Positions 38,331 to 47,882 of a DNA stretch of 64,000 bases are shown here, one piece after another. The stretch's first letter is position 1; every line of letters begins with the position of its first letter. A program made the position numbers and the translations under genes. The DNA is taken from NCBI RefSeq assembly GCF_000745265.1, contig NZ_JQNN01000001.1:4278001-4342000 (forward strand), read 5' to 3'. The DNA comes from Massilia sp. 9096 (GTDB taxonomy: Bacteria > Pseudomonadota > Gammaproteobacteria > Burkholderiales > Burkholderiaceae_D). Under the pieces are notes generated by a model. That model made no database searches. It was given only the letters and a program-made list of their open reading frames with translations, and had not been told where the DNA came from.

Positions 38331-40484
38331 ATGCAAGACGTACACTTGCGCCTGCAAATGGCGCTGACTTCGGCGCGGATGTCGACCTGGGACGCCAGCG
38401 TGGTCGGCGACAGCGTGCTCGAAGGGACGATCGCCTGGTCGGCCGAGGGCGCCGCGCTGATCGGCCTGACGCCAATCGCGCAAAGCCAGGCCTTTTCCGA
38501 TTTCCTGCGCATGGTGCATCCGGACGACGCCGGCTGGCTGCTGGAGGCCATGCAGCGCCGCGTCGACGAATGCGCCGGCTACGCCTTCGAATACCGCCTC
38601 CTGCGTCCCGACGGCCAGATGATCTGGCTGGCCTGCCGCGCCACCACGATATGCGAAGACGGCGCCGCGGTGCGCACCCTCGGCCTGTGCTGGGACGACA
38701 GCGGGCGCAAGCAGCAGGAAGCCGCGCTGGCCGAGCAAAAGGAATTGGCCGACGTCACGCTGGCGTCGATCGGCGACGCCGTCGTCACCACCGATGCGCA
38801 GGGCCGCATCACCTTCATGAACCGGGTCGCCGAGCAGCTCACCGGCTGGAGCGACGCCGAGGCGCGCGGCCTCGACGTGGGGCAGGTGGTCGGCCTGGCC
38901 GACGAAGCCAACGGCCAGCCGATCGACAGCCCGGCGCTGCGCAGCCTGCAACTGCGCCAGGCGATCGCGGTAACCAGCCGTGCACAGCTGGTCACGCGCG
39001 ACGGCCACCACGTCGCGGTCGAGGATTCGGCGGCGCCGATCTGGTCGCGCGACGGCGAGGTGCTGGGCGCCGTGATGGTGTTCCACGACGTCAGCCATGA
39101 ACGGCGCCTGACCCACCAGCTCAGCTGGCAGGCCTCGCACGACGCCCTGACCGGCCTGCTCAACCGGCGCGCCTTCGAGGATGCCGTCGCCGGGGCGCTG
39201 CGCAGCGCCAAGGACGAGCGCCACCACCATGCGCTGCTGTACATGGACCTCGATCGTTTCAAGATCGTCAACGACAGCGTCGGCCACGGCGCCGGTGACG
39301 TGCTGCTGCAGACGCTGGCGCGCATGCTGCTCGGCCACATGCGCGAGAGCGACGTGCTGGCGCGATTGGGCGGCGACGAACTCGGCGTGCTGCTGCCGTA
39401 CTGCCCGATGAGCCGCGCCGAACAGCTGGCCGACGAGCTGCGCCGGTCGATCAAGGATTTCCGTTTCGTCTGGAGCGACAAGGTGTTCGAGCTGGGCGTG
39501 TCGATCGGCCTGGTCGAGATCAGCGAAGAGAGCAAGTCGACCAGCGAGCTGCTGGTGGCCGCCGACCAGGCCTGCTACTTGGCCAAGGAGCAGGGCCGCA
39601 ACCGCATCCACGTCTACCGCGAGTCCGACGTGATGCTGGCGCGCCGCCAGGGCGAACTGCAATGGGTGACGCGCCTGAACGACGCGCTCGCGCATGACCG
39701 CTTCCGCCTGTTCGCCCAGCACATCGTGTCGCTCGACGGCGCGGACGACGGCCATTACGAGGTGCTGCTGCGGATCGCCAGCAACGAGAACGGCGACGAG
39801 GCCGGCAACGAGTCGGGCAACGAGTCGGGCAACGGGTCCGGCCTGATCCTGCCCGGCGCCTTCATCCCGGCCGCCGAGCGCTACGACCTGATGGCGCCGC
39901 TGGACCGCTGGGTGGTGACCCACACCTGCCGCCACATCGCGCGCGAGCGCGCACGCATGGGCATGCCCGACACCGCCACCGGCAGCGTGCAGCGCATGCC
40001 GCCGCCGGTGTATTCGGTCAACCTGTCCGGCATGTCGCTCGGCGACGAGGGCATGCTCGCCCACATCGTCGCCCAGTTCGACGAGAACGGCGTCGATCCG
40101 ACCCAGCTGTGCTTCGAGATCACCGAGACCGCCGTCATCGCCAACATGCCGCGCGCCCAGGAATTCATCGCCGCGCTGCGCGCGCTCGGCTGCTGCTTTT
40201 CGCTCGACGATTTCGGCAGCGGCTTGTCGTCCTTCGCCTACCTGCGCACCCTGCCGGTCGACTACCTGAAAATCGACGGCGTGTTCATCCGCGGCATCGC
40301 GCACAACGACATCAACCGCGCGCTGGTCAAGGCGATCAACGAGGTCGGGCACGTGATGGGCATCCGCACCATCGCCGAGTACGTCGAAGACCCGCCGACG
40401 CTGGACGCGGTGCGCGCGCTCGGCATCGATTACGCCCAGGGCTACGCGGTCGGCGACATCAGGCAGCTCGAACTGGCCCACTGA
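38331..40484 (+). CDS. PAS-PAS-GGDEF-EAL cyclic-di-GMP signalling protein
   Basis: A 717-residue cytoplasmic protein. A PAS domain lies at about residues 5-125 (MVHPDDAGWLLEAMQRR, WLACRATTICEDG) and a second at 140-260 (VTTDAQGRITFMNRVAEQLTGW). The GGDEF domain is at 270-425, with signature LARLGGDELGVLL near residue 347. The EAL domain is at 440-710, with EVLLR near 476, NLSGMSLGD, EITETAVI, DDFGSGLSSFAYLRTL and KIDGVFI. Both signatures deviate (GGDEL for GGDEF, EVL for EAL), so cyclase or phosphodiesterase activity is uncertain. A Gly/Asn/Glu/Ser repeat interrupts the early EAL domain. No membrane segment is seen. The ATG has GAGGGGACGG before it. Confidence 0.9.
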   Translation: MQDVHLRLQMALTSARMSTWDASVVGDSVLEGTIAWSAEGAALIGLTPIAQSQAFSDFLRMVHPDDAGWLLEAMQRRVDECAGYAFEYRLLRPDGQMIWLACRATTICEDGAAVRTLGLCWDDSGRKQQEAALAEQKELADVTLASIGDAVVTTDAQGRITFMNRVAEQLTGWSDAEARGLDVGQVVGLADEANGQPIDSPALRSLQLRQAIAVTSRAQLVTRDGHHVAVEDSAAPIWSRDGEVLGAVMVFHDVSHERRLTHQLSWQASHDALTGLLNRRAFEDAVAGALRSAKDERHHHALLYMDLDRFKIVNDSVGHGAGDVLLQTLARMLLGHMRESDVLARLGGDELGVLLPYCPMSRAEQLADELRRSIKDFRFVWSDKVFELGVSIGLVEISEESKSTSELLVAADQACYLAKEQGRNRIHVYRESDVMLARRQGELQWVTRLNDALAHDRFRLFAQHIVSLDGADDGHYEVLLRIASNENGDEAGNESGNESGNGSGLILPGAFIPAAERYDLMAPLDRWVVTHTCRHIARERARMGMPDTATGSVQRMPPPVYSVNLSGMSLGDEGMLAHIVAQFDENGVDPTQLCFEITETAVIANMPRAQEFIAALRALGCCFSLDDFGSGLSSFAYLRTLPVDYLKIDGVFIRGIAHNDINRALVKAINEVGHVMGIRTIAEYVEDPPTLDAVRALGIDYAQGYAVGDIRQLELAH

Positions 40485-40634
40485 CTCTTCCTTCGTCGCC
40501 GCTGCGGTGCACTTGTGTTGCATATTTACACTGCGTGTTCTAGTTGTATTGACAACACGTGCGCGTAACCGCCAGTATGGGATCAAGCTTGCTGCATAGC
40601 ATTGCGGCGCCCCCACCCATGACGAAGGAAGAAG

Positions 40635-43145
40635 ATGCAACAACGATTTGTACCAGCAAAAACCGTATTGGCTGTATCGATCGCCTCGCTGTTCGCCGGC
40701 GGTCTTGCCCAAGCCCAGGAAATGGGCAACGGCGCGGGTGGCGACGGCGCAAGCGCGAACGCCGCCACCGTGGTCGTGACCGGTACCCGGGTCGCCAACC
40801 GCAGCGTGCTCGACACCGCGTCGCCGGTCGACGTCATCTCGGCCGAGACCCTGAAAAGCAGCGGCTCGACCGAACTCACCCAGGCGCTGTCGGTGGCCCT
40901 GCCTTCGCTCAACTTCCCGCGTCCATCGCTGACCGACGGCACCGACACCATCCGTCCGGCCACGCTGCGCGGCATGGCGCCGGACCAGACGCTGGTGCTG
41001 GTCAACTCCAAGCGCCGCCACGCGTCCGCGCTGGTCAACCTGAACGGCTCGATCGGACGCGGTTCGGCCGGGGTCGACATGAACACGATCCCGGAAGCGA
41101 TGGTCAAGAGCATCGAGGTGCTGCGCGACGGCGCCGCCGCCCAGTACGGCTCGGATGCGATCGCCGGCGTGGTCAACGTCCGCCTGCGCACCGACCGCAG
41201 CGGCGGCGAAGGCACCGTCATCTACGGCGCCCACAAGACCGAATACGACCTGTTGAACGACGTCACCCCGGCCGGCGGCACCTGGAGCGGTCCGTCCAAG
41301 CGCGAGCGCACCGACGGCCAGACCGCCACCGTCAGCGCCTGGAAAGGCTTGCCGTGGGGAGAAACCGGCTTCGTCACCCTGGCGGCCGAATACAAGGACC
41401 AGGCGCATACCGAGCGCAGCGGCTACGACGTGCGCCAGCAATACCCGAAAGTGAAAGGCGCGTTCGATCCGCGCGAGAACACCATCAACCGCTTCGACGC
41501 CTGGTACGGCGACCCGGAGATGAAGCAGAAAACCGTCTTCGTCAACGCCGGCAACGACCTCACGCCCGACGTCAAGTTCTACGCCTGGGGCAGCTACCAG
41601 CGGCGCGACGCGCGCTCGGCCGGCTACTTCCGTCCGGCGCAGGACGCGCGCAACGTACTGTCGATCTACCCGGACGGCTTCCTGCCGATCATCGCGCCGA
41701 CCGTCGACGACTACAGCGCGGCGGCCGGCTTCAGCTGGACCCTGGCCGGCTGGGACATGGACAGCTCGCTGGTGTACGGCAAGGACAAGATGTCTTACCA
41801 GATCGAGAACACGCTGAACGCCTCGATCGGCGCGGGCAGCAAGACCAGCTTCGATGCCGGCGGCTTTTCGTACGACCAGCTGGTCTACAACCTGACCGGC
41901 GTGCGCAAGTTCGACGTCCAGGGCCTGGCTTCGCCGCTGAACCTGGCGCTCGGCCTGGAGGCGCGCCGCGAAGGTTATAAACTGGAGGCGGGCGAACCGG
42001 ACTCCTACCGCTACGGCGGCGTGGTGCTGCCGAGCGGCACCCCGGCCGCACCGGGCGCCCAGGTGTTCCCGGGCTTCCGTCCGGCCAACGCCATCGACAC
42101 CTCGCGCAGCGCCGTCGGCCTGTTCGCCGACCTCGAGGCGAACCTGACGGACAAGCTGCTGGCCTCGGCCGCGGTGCGCGGCGAGCACTATTCGGACTTC
42201 GGCAGCAGCCTGGCCGGCAAGCTGTCGGCGCGCTACGACTTCACCCGCAACTTCGCGTTGCGCGGCGCGGTCCAGAACGGCTTCCGCGCACCGTCGCTGC
42301 AGCAGCAGAACTTCACGTCCACCTCGACCAACTTCATCAACGGCGTGCCGTTCGAGATCACGACCTTCAAACCGTCCGACCCGGTCGCGGTCGCGCTCGG
42401 CGCCAAGCCGCTCAAGGCCGAGAAGTCGACCAACTTCTCGCTCGGCGCGGTGATGCGCTTCGACCCGTTCAGCCTGACCGTGGACGCCTACCGCATCAAC
42501 GTGCGCGACCGCATCATCCTGTCCGAGAACCTGACCTCGGCCACGGTACGCAACTACATCACCGGCCAAGGCTTTACCGGCGTGGGCGGCGGCCGTTTCT
42601 TCATCAACGGCGTCGACACCCGCACCGAGGGCGTGGATATCGTCGCCAACTACCCGCTCAACCTGGGCGCGAGCGGGCGCTTCGACTTCACGCTGGCGGG
42701 CAACGTCAACCATACCGACGTCACCAAGGTGCCGACCACCGCCCAGCTGGCGGCGCTGAATCCGGCGCCGATCCTGTTCGACCGCGTCAACGTGCTGACG
42801 CTCGAGAAGGGCCAGCCGAAGAACAAGCTGACGGCCAGCGTCAACTGGAAGCTGGGCCAGTGGGGCGTGACCGCGCGCGCCACGCGCTACGGCGAAGTGC
42901 TGTCGCCGGGCACCACGCCGGCCTTCGACTTCGTGATCCACCCGCACACGCTGGCCGACCTCGAGGTGCGCTACGCCGTCACGCCGAAGCTGAACCTGGC
43001 GCTGGGCGCGGACAACCTGTTCGACCAGTACTCGGAAACGCTGCCGCCGTCGCTCAACACGACCGGCAACACCCCGTTCGCCAACTACACGCCGTTCGGC
43101 ACCGGCGGCCGTTACGTCTACGGGCGCGCCAGCTACGCGTTCTGA
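40635..43145 (+). CDS. TonB-dependent outer-membrane receptor
   Basis: An 836-residue receptor with a signal peptide (LAVSIASLFAGGLAQAQ), a TonB-box-like start (ATVVVTGTRVANRS) and a plug domain at about 50-180 (SPVDVISAETLKSSGSTELTQAL, VLRDGAAAQYGSDAIAGVVNV). A 22-strand barrel ends in aromatic YVYGRASYAF. The substrate is unknown; the plug most resembles receptors for large or carbohydrate-type ligands rather than catecholate siderophores. It lies between a cyclic-di-GMP protein and a DUF885 hydrolase. Upstream there is a TTGACA at 40549 but no good -10, and a strong terminator follows the gene. Confidence 0.92.
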   Translation: MQQRFVPAKTVLAVSIASLFAGGLAQAQEMGNGAGGDGASANAATVVVTGTRVANRSVLDTASPVDVISAETLKSSGSTELTQALSVALPSLNFPRPSLTDGTDTIRPATLRGMAPDQTLVLVNSKRRHASALVNLNGSIGRGSAGVDMNTIPEAMVKSIEVLRDGAAAQYGSDAIAGVVNVRLRTDRSGGEGTVIYGAHKTEYDLLNDVTPAGGTWSGPSKRERTDGQTATVSAWKGLPWGETGFVTLAAEYKDQAHTERSGYDVRQQYPKVKGAFDPRENTINRFDAWYGDPEMKQKTVFVNAGNDLTPDVKFYAWGSYQRRDARSAGYFRPAQDARNVLSIYPDGFLPIIAPTVDDYSAAAGFSWTLAGWDMDSSLVYGKDKMSYQIENTLNASIGAGSKTSFDAGGFSYDQLVYNLTGVRKFDVQGLASPLNLALGLEARREGYKLEAGEPDSYRYGGVVLPSGTPAAPGAQVFPGFRPANAIDTSRSAVGLFADLEANLTDKLLASAAVRGEHYSDFGSSLAGKLSARYDFTRNFALRGAVQNGFRAPSLQQQNFTSTSTNFINGVPFEITTFKPSDPVAVALGAKPLKAEKSTNFSLGAVMRFDPFSLTVDAYRINVRDRIILSENLTSATVRNYITGQGFTGVGGGRFFINGVDTRTEGVDIVANYPLNLGASGRFDFTLAGNVNHTDVTKVPTTAQLAALNPAPILFDRVNVLTLEKGQPKNKLTASVNWKLGQWGVTARATRYGEVLSPGTTPAFDFVIHPHTLADLEVRYAVTPKLNLALGADNLFDQYSETLPPSLNTTGNTPFANYTPFGTGGRYVYGRASYAF

Positions 43146-43154
43146 CCGGCACTG

Positions 43155-43191
43155 CCCTGCGCGCGCGCCTCACGCGCGCGCAGGGATTTTT
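43155..43191 (+). terminator. Strong rho-independent terminator after the TonB receptor gene
   Basis: CCCTGCGCGCGCG (43155-43167) and CGCGCGCGCAGGG (43173-43185) form a 13-bp perfect stem with a CCTCA loop, followed by ATTTTT. Confidence 0.88.
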
Positions 43192-43275
43192 CCCGTTGTG
43201 ACCGGGATGAATCGATGGGCTAGAATCGAGCGTCGCCCGCACGGGTCTCACTCACGCCATCGCACAAAGGAAGTC

Positions 43276-45051
43276 ATGTCCCGCATCGGTCTCGGTCTCG
43301 CCGCCATCCCTGCCTTCGTCCTCGCCTCCGCCAGCACCTTCGCCGCCACGCCGCCCGCCTGGGTCGCGCGCAGCGACGCCTACACGCAGCCCGTGCTGAA
43401 AGACACCGGCCGCTACCACCCCGAAGCCGCGAGCGAAGTCGGCGACGAGAGTTTCGACACGGCGGTGGCGGACTTCAAGCCGGGCGCCTACGAGCGGGAA
43501 CTGGCCGACACCGAGAAGCGCCTGGCGGACCTGCGCCGCGAACGCGCGGCCGAACAGGATCCGAAGGTGAGACAGGACCTCGACATCCTGATCGAGTCGC
43601 GTGTAAAACAGATCGCCACCATGAAGCTGGAGCGCCAGTACCTGCTCGACTACACCAACGTCGGCGAGCTGGTGTACGGCGGCCTGCAGGCGCTGCTCGA
43701 GCCGCGCAACAAACCCGCGCGCCAGAAGCTGGCCCTGGTGCGCCTGAAGCGCTATGCCGGGCGCGACGCCGGCACTACCCCGATCGCGACCCTGGCGCGC
43801 GCCCGCACCGAGGAGAGACTGGGCGACAAGTCGCTGATCGGCCCGTATGTCGGCGAGGTCGAGGAAGCGCTGCACAACAACGCGACCTACATGAACGGCA
43901 TCGCCGAGATGTTCAAGAAGGCGAACGTGACCGGCTGGGAAGCCGACTTCGACGCGCTCAAAAAACAGGTGCAGGACTACGACGCCTTCGTGCGCGCCAG
44001 CGTGCTCCCGCGCGCGCGCAAGGAAGTGCGCCTGCCGGAAGCGCTGTACGTGAACCGCCTGCTCAACGTCGGCGTCGACATCGCGCCGGACCAGATGATC
44101 GAGCGCGCCAGCTTCGATTTCCAGGAGGTGCGCGACGAGATGCAGGTGGTGGCCAACGGCATCGCGGCCCAGCGCCATCTGCCCTCGAACGACTACCGCG
44201 ACGTCCTGCGCGAACTGAAGAAAACCTCGATCGCGCCCGACCAGCTGCTGCCGTCCTACCGTTCGCGCCTGAAAGACATCGAAGCCATCATCCGCCAGCA
44301 CCACCTGGTGACGCTGCCCTCGCGCGACGCCAACATCCGCATCGCGACCGACGCCGAGGCGGCGCGCACGCCGGCGCCGTTCATGAACCCGCCGCGCCTG
44401 ATCGGCAACACCGGAGAGTATGGCGAGTTCGTCATCCCGCTGTCGAACCCGAACTCGAAGTCGAAGGAGCGCATGAACGACTTCGATTACTCGGCCGTGT
44501 CGTGGGGCGTGACCGCGCACGAGGCGCGTCCCGGCCACGAGCTGCAGTTCGCGTCGATGGTCGAGCAGGGCATGTCGGTGGCGCGTGCGCGCTTCGCCTT
44601 CAACAGCGCCAACGTCGAAGGCTGGGGCCTGTATTCGGAAGCGCTGGTGCTGCCCTACATGCCACCGGAAGGGCAGCTGGCCGCGCTGCAGATCCGCCTG
44701 CTGCGCATGGCGCGCGCCCTGCTCGACCCGCAGATCAACCTGGGCCGCATGACGCCCGAGCAGGCGAAAGCCTTCCTGATGAAGGAAGTGGTGCTGTCCG
44801 AGCCATTCGCGCAGTCGGAAGTGGACCGCTACTCGTACCGGATGCCGGGCCAGGCAACGTCCTACTACTACGGCTACGTCAAGCTGGAAGCGCTCAAGAC
44901 GCTGGCCGAGATCGCGCTGGGCGACCGTTTCGATTTGCAGGCTTTCAACGATTTCGTGATCGCCCAGGGCATCCTGCCGCCGAACCTGATGAAGCAGGCG
45001 GTGATGGAGGAGTTCATTCCGGCGCAGAAGGCGAAGCTGAGTGCGAAGTGA
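43276..45051 (+). CDS. Exported DUF885 family protein (putative metallo-carboxypeptidase)
   Basis: A 591-residue secreted protein with a signal peptide (LAAIPAFVLASASTFA). The diagnostic DUF885 block is WGVTAHEARPGHELQFASMV, an HExxxxH-like zinc site resembling thermophilic carboxypeptidase-type enzymes, followed by EGWGLYSEAL. C-terminal SYYYGYVKLEALK and FNDFVIAQGILPPNLM complete the family picture. Members are thought to be peptidases, but few are characterised. The ATG at 43276 is preceded by AAAGGAAG. The neighbouring TonB receptor might import a product, which is speculation. Confidence 0.87.
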   Translation: MSRIGLGLAAIPAFVLASASTFAATPPAWVARSDAYTQPVLKDTGRYHPEAASEVGDESFDTAVADFKPGAYERELADTEKRLADLRRERAAEQDPKVRQDLDILIESRVKQIATMKLERQYLLDYTNVGELVYGGLQALLEPRNKPARQKLALVRLKRYAGRDAGTTPIATLARARTEERLGDKSLIGPYVGEVEEALHNNATYMNGIAEMFKKANVTGWEADFDALKKQVQDYDAFVRASVLPRARKEVRLPEALYVNRLLNVGVDIAPDQMIERASFDFQEVRDEMQVVANGIAAQRHLPSNDYRDVLRELKKTSIAPDQLLPSYRSRLKDIEAIIRQHHLVTLPSRDANIRIATDAEAARTPAPFMNPPRLIGNTGEYGEFVIPLSNPNSKSKERMNDFDYSAVSWGVTAHEARPGHELQFASMVEQGMSVARARFAFNSANVEGWGLYSEALVLPYMPPEGQLAALQIRLLRMARALLDPQINLGRMTPEQAKAFLMKEVVLSEPFAQSEVDRYSYRMPGQATSYYYGYVKLEALKTLAEIALGDRFDLQAFNDFVIAQGILPPNLMKQAVMEEFIPAQKAKLSAK

Positions 45052-45167
45052 GCCTTGGCGTTGTCCATACGAACCCTGCGCCATCGATACCGGCTTCGGG
45101 TTAAGGTGATCGACGTCGGACGCAGCGCATGTCGCGCCGCGTCGCCTTGTACTCAACAGGAGGTTCC

Positions 45168-45272
45168 ATGCGCAAGCTGATCATGATGGCCATCGCCGGG
45201 TATGTAATGAAAAAGGTGCAGGCCCGCTTCATGAAGCAAAACTATAGCGTCACGCCGCCCCGTCGTTACTGA
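45168..45272 (+). CDS. Small protein of 34 residues, basic and amphipathic
   Basis: A short frame with a near-perfect ribosome site (AGGAGG, 4 bp before the ATG) that ends 20 bp before a strong terminator. It encodes a 34-residue peptide starting MRKLIMMAIAGYVMKKVQA and ending in SVTPPRRY. The first 16 residues are hydrophobic with five methionines, flanked by lysines and arginines (13 % Lys/Arg before the tail), so it may lie in or on the membrane. No homologue is recognised. The ribosome site, the frame and the terminator together make it a likely real gene that length cut-offs miss. Confidence 0.65.
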   Translation: MRKLIMMAIAGYVMKKVQARFMKQNYSVTPPRRY

Positions 45273-45292
45273 CAGCGGCACTGTCGCCACCG

Positions 45293-45326
45293 AGCCCGTT
45301 CCTGTCGCCAGGACGGGCTTTTTTTT
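45293..45326 (+). terminator. Rho-independent terminator after the 34-residue gene
   Basis: AGCCCGT (45293-45299) pairs with ACGGGCT (45313-45319), and the inner CCTG/CAGG extends the stem after a one-base bulge. Eight T residues follow (45319-45326). Confidence 0.9.
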
Positions 45327-45431
45327 CATGGCTTTTCCGGCAGGCAGCTTTCGCACGACCGTGCGCCGGCCCGTCCAGGATTCGCGTCACAATGTCAGCC
45401 TTTCGACAGCAACCTTTGGATGGAGGACGAG

Positions 45432-46451
45432 ATGCGGGCTTACCAGATTCTTCCCGGCGATGGGATCGACGGGCTGCAGTGCGTGGATTTTCCCGAGCGT
45501 GAACTCGGCACGGGCGAGGTGCGCGTGCGCGTGCATGCGGTGTCGCTGAATTACCGCGACCTGATGGTGGCGAGCGGGAACTACCTGGTCACCGTCGACA
45601 ATCCGATCGTGCCGTGCTCGGACGGCGCCGGCGAGGTGCTGGCGGTCGGCCCGGGCGTGACCCGGGTGCAGGTCGGCGACCGCGTGGCCGGCTCGTTCTT
45701 CCCGTACTGGCAGGACGGCCCGGTGACCCCGGAAAAGGTGCGCCACGCGCTCGGCGGCGACATCGATGGCATGCTGGCCGAAGAGGTGATCCTGGACGAG
45801 GATGCGCTGGCGAAGATCCCGGCAGCCATGAGCTTCGTCGACGCCGCCACCATGCCGTGCGCCGGCGTGACGGCGTGGAACGCGATTTTCGAATCCAGCA
45901 ACAACGTCCGCCCCGGCGACACCGTGCTGCTGCTCGGCACAGGCGGCGTCTCGGTGCTCGGCCTGCAGCTGGCCAAGGCAGCCGGGCTGAAGGCGATCAT
46001 CACCTCGTCCAGCGACCAGAAACTCGAGCGCGCGCGCGAACTGGGCGCCCATCACACGATCAACTACCGCAGCTTCCCGGAATGGCAGGAAGAGGTGCTG
46101 CGCGCCACCCACGGCGTCGGCGCCCACGTGGTGCTGGAAGTCGGCGGCCAGGGCACCGTCAACCGCTCGGTGGCGTCCGCCGCGATGGGCGGCAGCATCG
46201 CCATCATTGGCGGCGTCAGCGGTTTCGGCGGCGAGGTCAATCCGGCCACGCTGCTGGCGACCTCGAAGCGCATGGTCGGCATCTACGTCGGCAGCCGCAC
46301 GATGCTCGACAAAGTGATGCGCTTCGCCGACACCTCGGGCATCCAGCCGGTGGTAGACCGGGTGTTTACCTTCGACCAGGTCAAGGAGGCGTACCGCCAC
46401 ATGGAGTCGGGGTCGCACTTCGGCAAGGTCGTGATCGCGGTCACGCAGTAA
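45432..46451 (+). CDS. Medium-chain alcohol dehydrogenase/quinone reductase-like oxidoreductase
   Basis: A 339-residue GroES-Rossmann oxidoreductase. The N-terminal part has VRVHAVSLNYRDLMVASGNY and PCSDGAGEVLAVGPGV, and the nucleotide motif is GDTVLLLGTGGVSVLGLQLAKAAG. The structural-zinc cysteines are absent, and the LNYRDL form is typical of NAD(P)-dependent zinc-independent quinone reductase-like members, although such genes are often named alcohol dehydrogenase. The substrate is unknown. The ATG at 45432 has GGAGG at 5 bp; an ATG four codons upstream lacks a site. Confidence 0.85.
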   Translation: MRAYQILPGDGIDGLQCVDFPERELGTGEVRVRVHAVSLNYRDLMVASGNYLVTVDNPIVPCSDGAGEVLAVGPGVTRVQVGDRVAGSFFPYWQDGPVTPEKVRHALGGDIDGMLAEEVILDEDALAKIPAAMSFVDAATMPCAGVTAWNAIFESSNNVRPGDTVLLLGTGGVSVLGLQLAKAAGLKAIITSSSDQKLERARELGAHHTINYRSFPEWQEEVLRATHGVGAHVVLEVGGQGTVNRSVASAAMGGSIAIIGGVSGFGGEVNPATLLATSKRMVGIYVGSRTMLDKVMRFADTSGIQPVVDRVFTFDQVKEAYRHMESGSHFGKVVIAVTQ

Positions 46452-46454
46452 GCC

Positions 46455-47258
46455 TTACGGCCGTTGCACCTGGATCAGCTCGATCTCGAACAGCTTCGGC
46501 CACAACTTGCCCGTGACGTACAGCTTGCGGCCCTTCGGTTCGTAGGCGATGCCGTTCAGGACCGCGTCGACGTTGGTGGTGCCGCGCTGGTCCGGCGGCA
46601 GCAGGCCGGTCAGGTCGATCCAGCCGACCACGTTGCCGCTGTCCGGGTCGATGCGCGCGATCACGTCGGTGCCCCAGACGTTGGCGAACAGCTGGCCTTC
46701 GACCAGTTCGAGTTCGTTCAGCTGCGTGATCGGCTTGCCGTCGGCGGTGACGTGGATGCGGCGCTGCTCTTCCAGCGTCTTCGGGTCGAGGATGCGGATG
46801 TCGGCGCTGCCGTCGCTCATGTAGACGTGGTTGGCGTCGCTGGCCAGGCCCCAGCCTTCGCCCTTGTAATTGAAACGGCCCTTGAGCGCGAAGGTCTTGG
46901 CGTCAAAAATGAAGCCGACGTTCGACTGCCAGGTCAGGTTGACGATGTTGGCGCCGACCGCGGTCGTGCCTTCGCCGAAGAACTCCGGCGCCAGCTCCTT
47001 CTTCTGCAGCACGCGGCCGGTTTTCAGGTCGACCTTGCGCAGCGAGGAATGGCCCTTCTGGCCGGTGCTCTCGTACAGCTGGCCCTCCCTGAAGAACAGA
47101 CCTTCCGTAAAGGCGCCAGTGTCGTGCGGATAGGTGTTCTTGACGACGTAGCGGTACACCGGAATGGCGGCCTGGGCGGCTTGGGGTGCGGCGGCGGCGA
47201 GCACGGTGCAGCCGAGCGCGATCGATGCGAGGATCTGCGAGGTCTTCAGGGTCTTCAT
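46455..47258 (-). CDS. Glutaminyl-peptide cyclotransferase, plant/bacterial beta-propeller type
   Basis: A 267-residue exported enzyme with a signal peptide (LASIALGCTVLAAAAPQAAQA). Its five-bladed propeller pattern includes YPHDTGAFTEGLFF, YESTGQKGHSSLRKVDL, QLNELELVEGQLFANVWGTDVIARID and LNGIAYEPKGRKLYVTGKLWPKLFEI, hallmarks of the papaya-type glutaminyl cyclase family. It would form N-terminal pyroglutamate on secreted proteins in the periplasm. The ATG at 47258 starts the signal peptide. It is convergent with the oxidoreductase gene, with 3 bp between the stops. Confidence 0.9.
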   Translation of the reverse strand: MKTLKTSQILASIALGCTVLAAAAPQAAQAAIPVYRYVVKNTYPHDTGAFTEGLFFREGQLYESTGQKGHSSLRKVDLKTGRVLQKKELAPEFFGEGTTAVGANIVNLTWQSNVGFIFDAKTFALKGRFNYKGEGWGLASDANHVYMSDGSADIRILDPKTLEEQRRIHVTADGKPITQLNELELVEGQLFANVWGTDVIARIDPDSGNVVGWIDLTGLLPPDQRGTTNVDAVLNGIAYEPKGRKLYVTGKLWPKLFEIELIQVQRP

Positions 47259-47360
47259 GGGGCTCCTGGATGGCGGGTTACCGCATAGTATGCCAGCAAC
47301 CTGCGCCGTGCTGGGCATCCGGCACGCACGTCGGGCCGCCGCCGATGTTAAGCTTGCGCC

Positions 47361-47795
47361 ATGCCTGCCAATACGCTTTCAAAATCCCTGCATTACCTTC
47401 ACCTGCCCGCCGACGCCGAGCTGCCGGAACTGAAACTGCCGCCTTTCCTGGCCATCGTGCTGGTCGAGGACGACGTTACCGAATCCTGGATGTGGGACGC
47501 CAGCCGCTGGCTGGTGGCGTCCGGCTGCAGCGTCCTGCTGGCCTGGGGGAACGACTGTGAAGCCTGGCGCGACGCCGTCGACGACGCCGCGCTGGAAGCG
47601 GTCGACTACGAGGACGCGCCCGAGGAGCGCGCCGTGATCACGACCTCGCACGAGGACGAGGAGATCGAGGACGTGTTCTGGTTTGCCAAGCACCGCGCGT
47701 CGCACCCGGCCGTCCCCTTGAACGCGGTCCTGATCCTGCACATCGCCCCGGACGCTCGTAAAGACGAGCTCGAAGCCGAATACGCCGACGCCTGA
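47361..47795 (+). CDS. Conserved hypothetical protein, DUF7684-like
   Basis: A 144-residue acidic cytoplasmic protein. Family-like elements are LPPFLAIVLVEDDVTESWMWDASRWLVASGCSVLLAWG and ERAVITTSHEDEEIEDVFWFAKH, in a small alpha/beta layout. No catalytic motif is visible and the function is unknown. It stands alone between the glutaminyl cyclase (divergent) and xdhC. The match to DUF7684 is from memory of the pattern and should be treated as tentative. Confidence 0.75.
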   Translation: MPANTLSKSLHYLHLPADAELPELKLPPFLAIVLVEDDVTESWMWDASRWLVASGCSVLLAWGNDCEAWRDAVDDAALEAVDYEDAPEERAVITTSHEDEEIEDVFWFAKHRASHPAVPLNAVLILHIAPDARKDELEAEYADA

Positions 47796-47882
47796 ACCGG
47801 TAGCGCACACGGCTGACCGGCGCGCTCGCGCTTGTCCGATTTGCGTTAGCATTCGGTTCACGTTTGAGGAAAAAGGACCGAC

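Noticed and set aside
40549..40578. TTGACA followed by CAGTAT as a promoter for the TonB receptor gene
   Set aside because: The -10 matches only three of six positions and the spacer is 18 bp; too weak to list.
38235..42947. A 1570-codon open frame on the minus strand across the cyclic-di-GMP, DUF808 and TonB receptor genes
   Set aside because: It is antisense to strongly recognisable proteins and has low-complexity Arg/Val/Asp/His composition typical of shadow frames in high-GC DNA.
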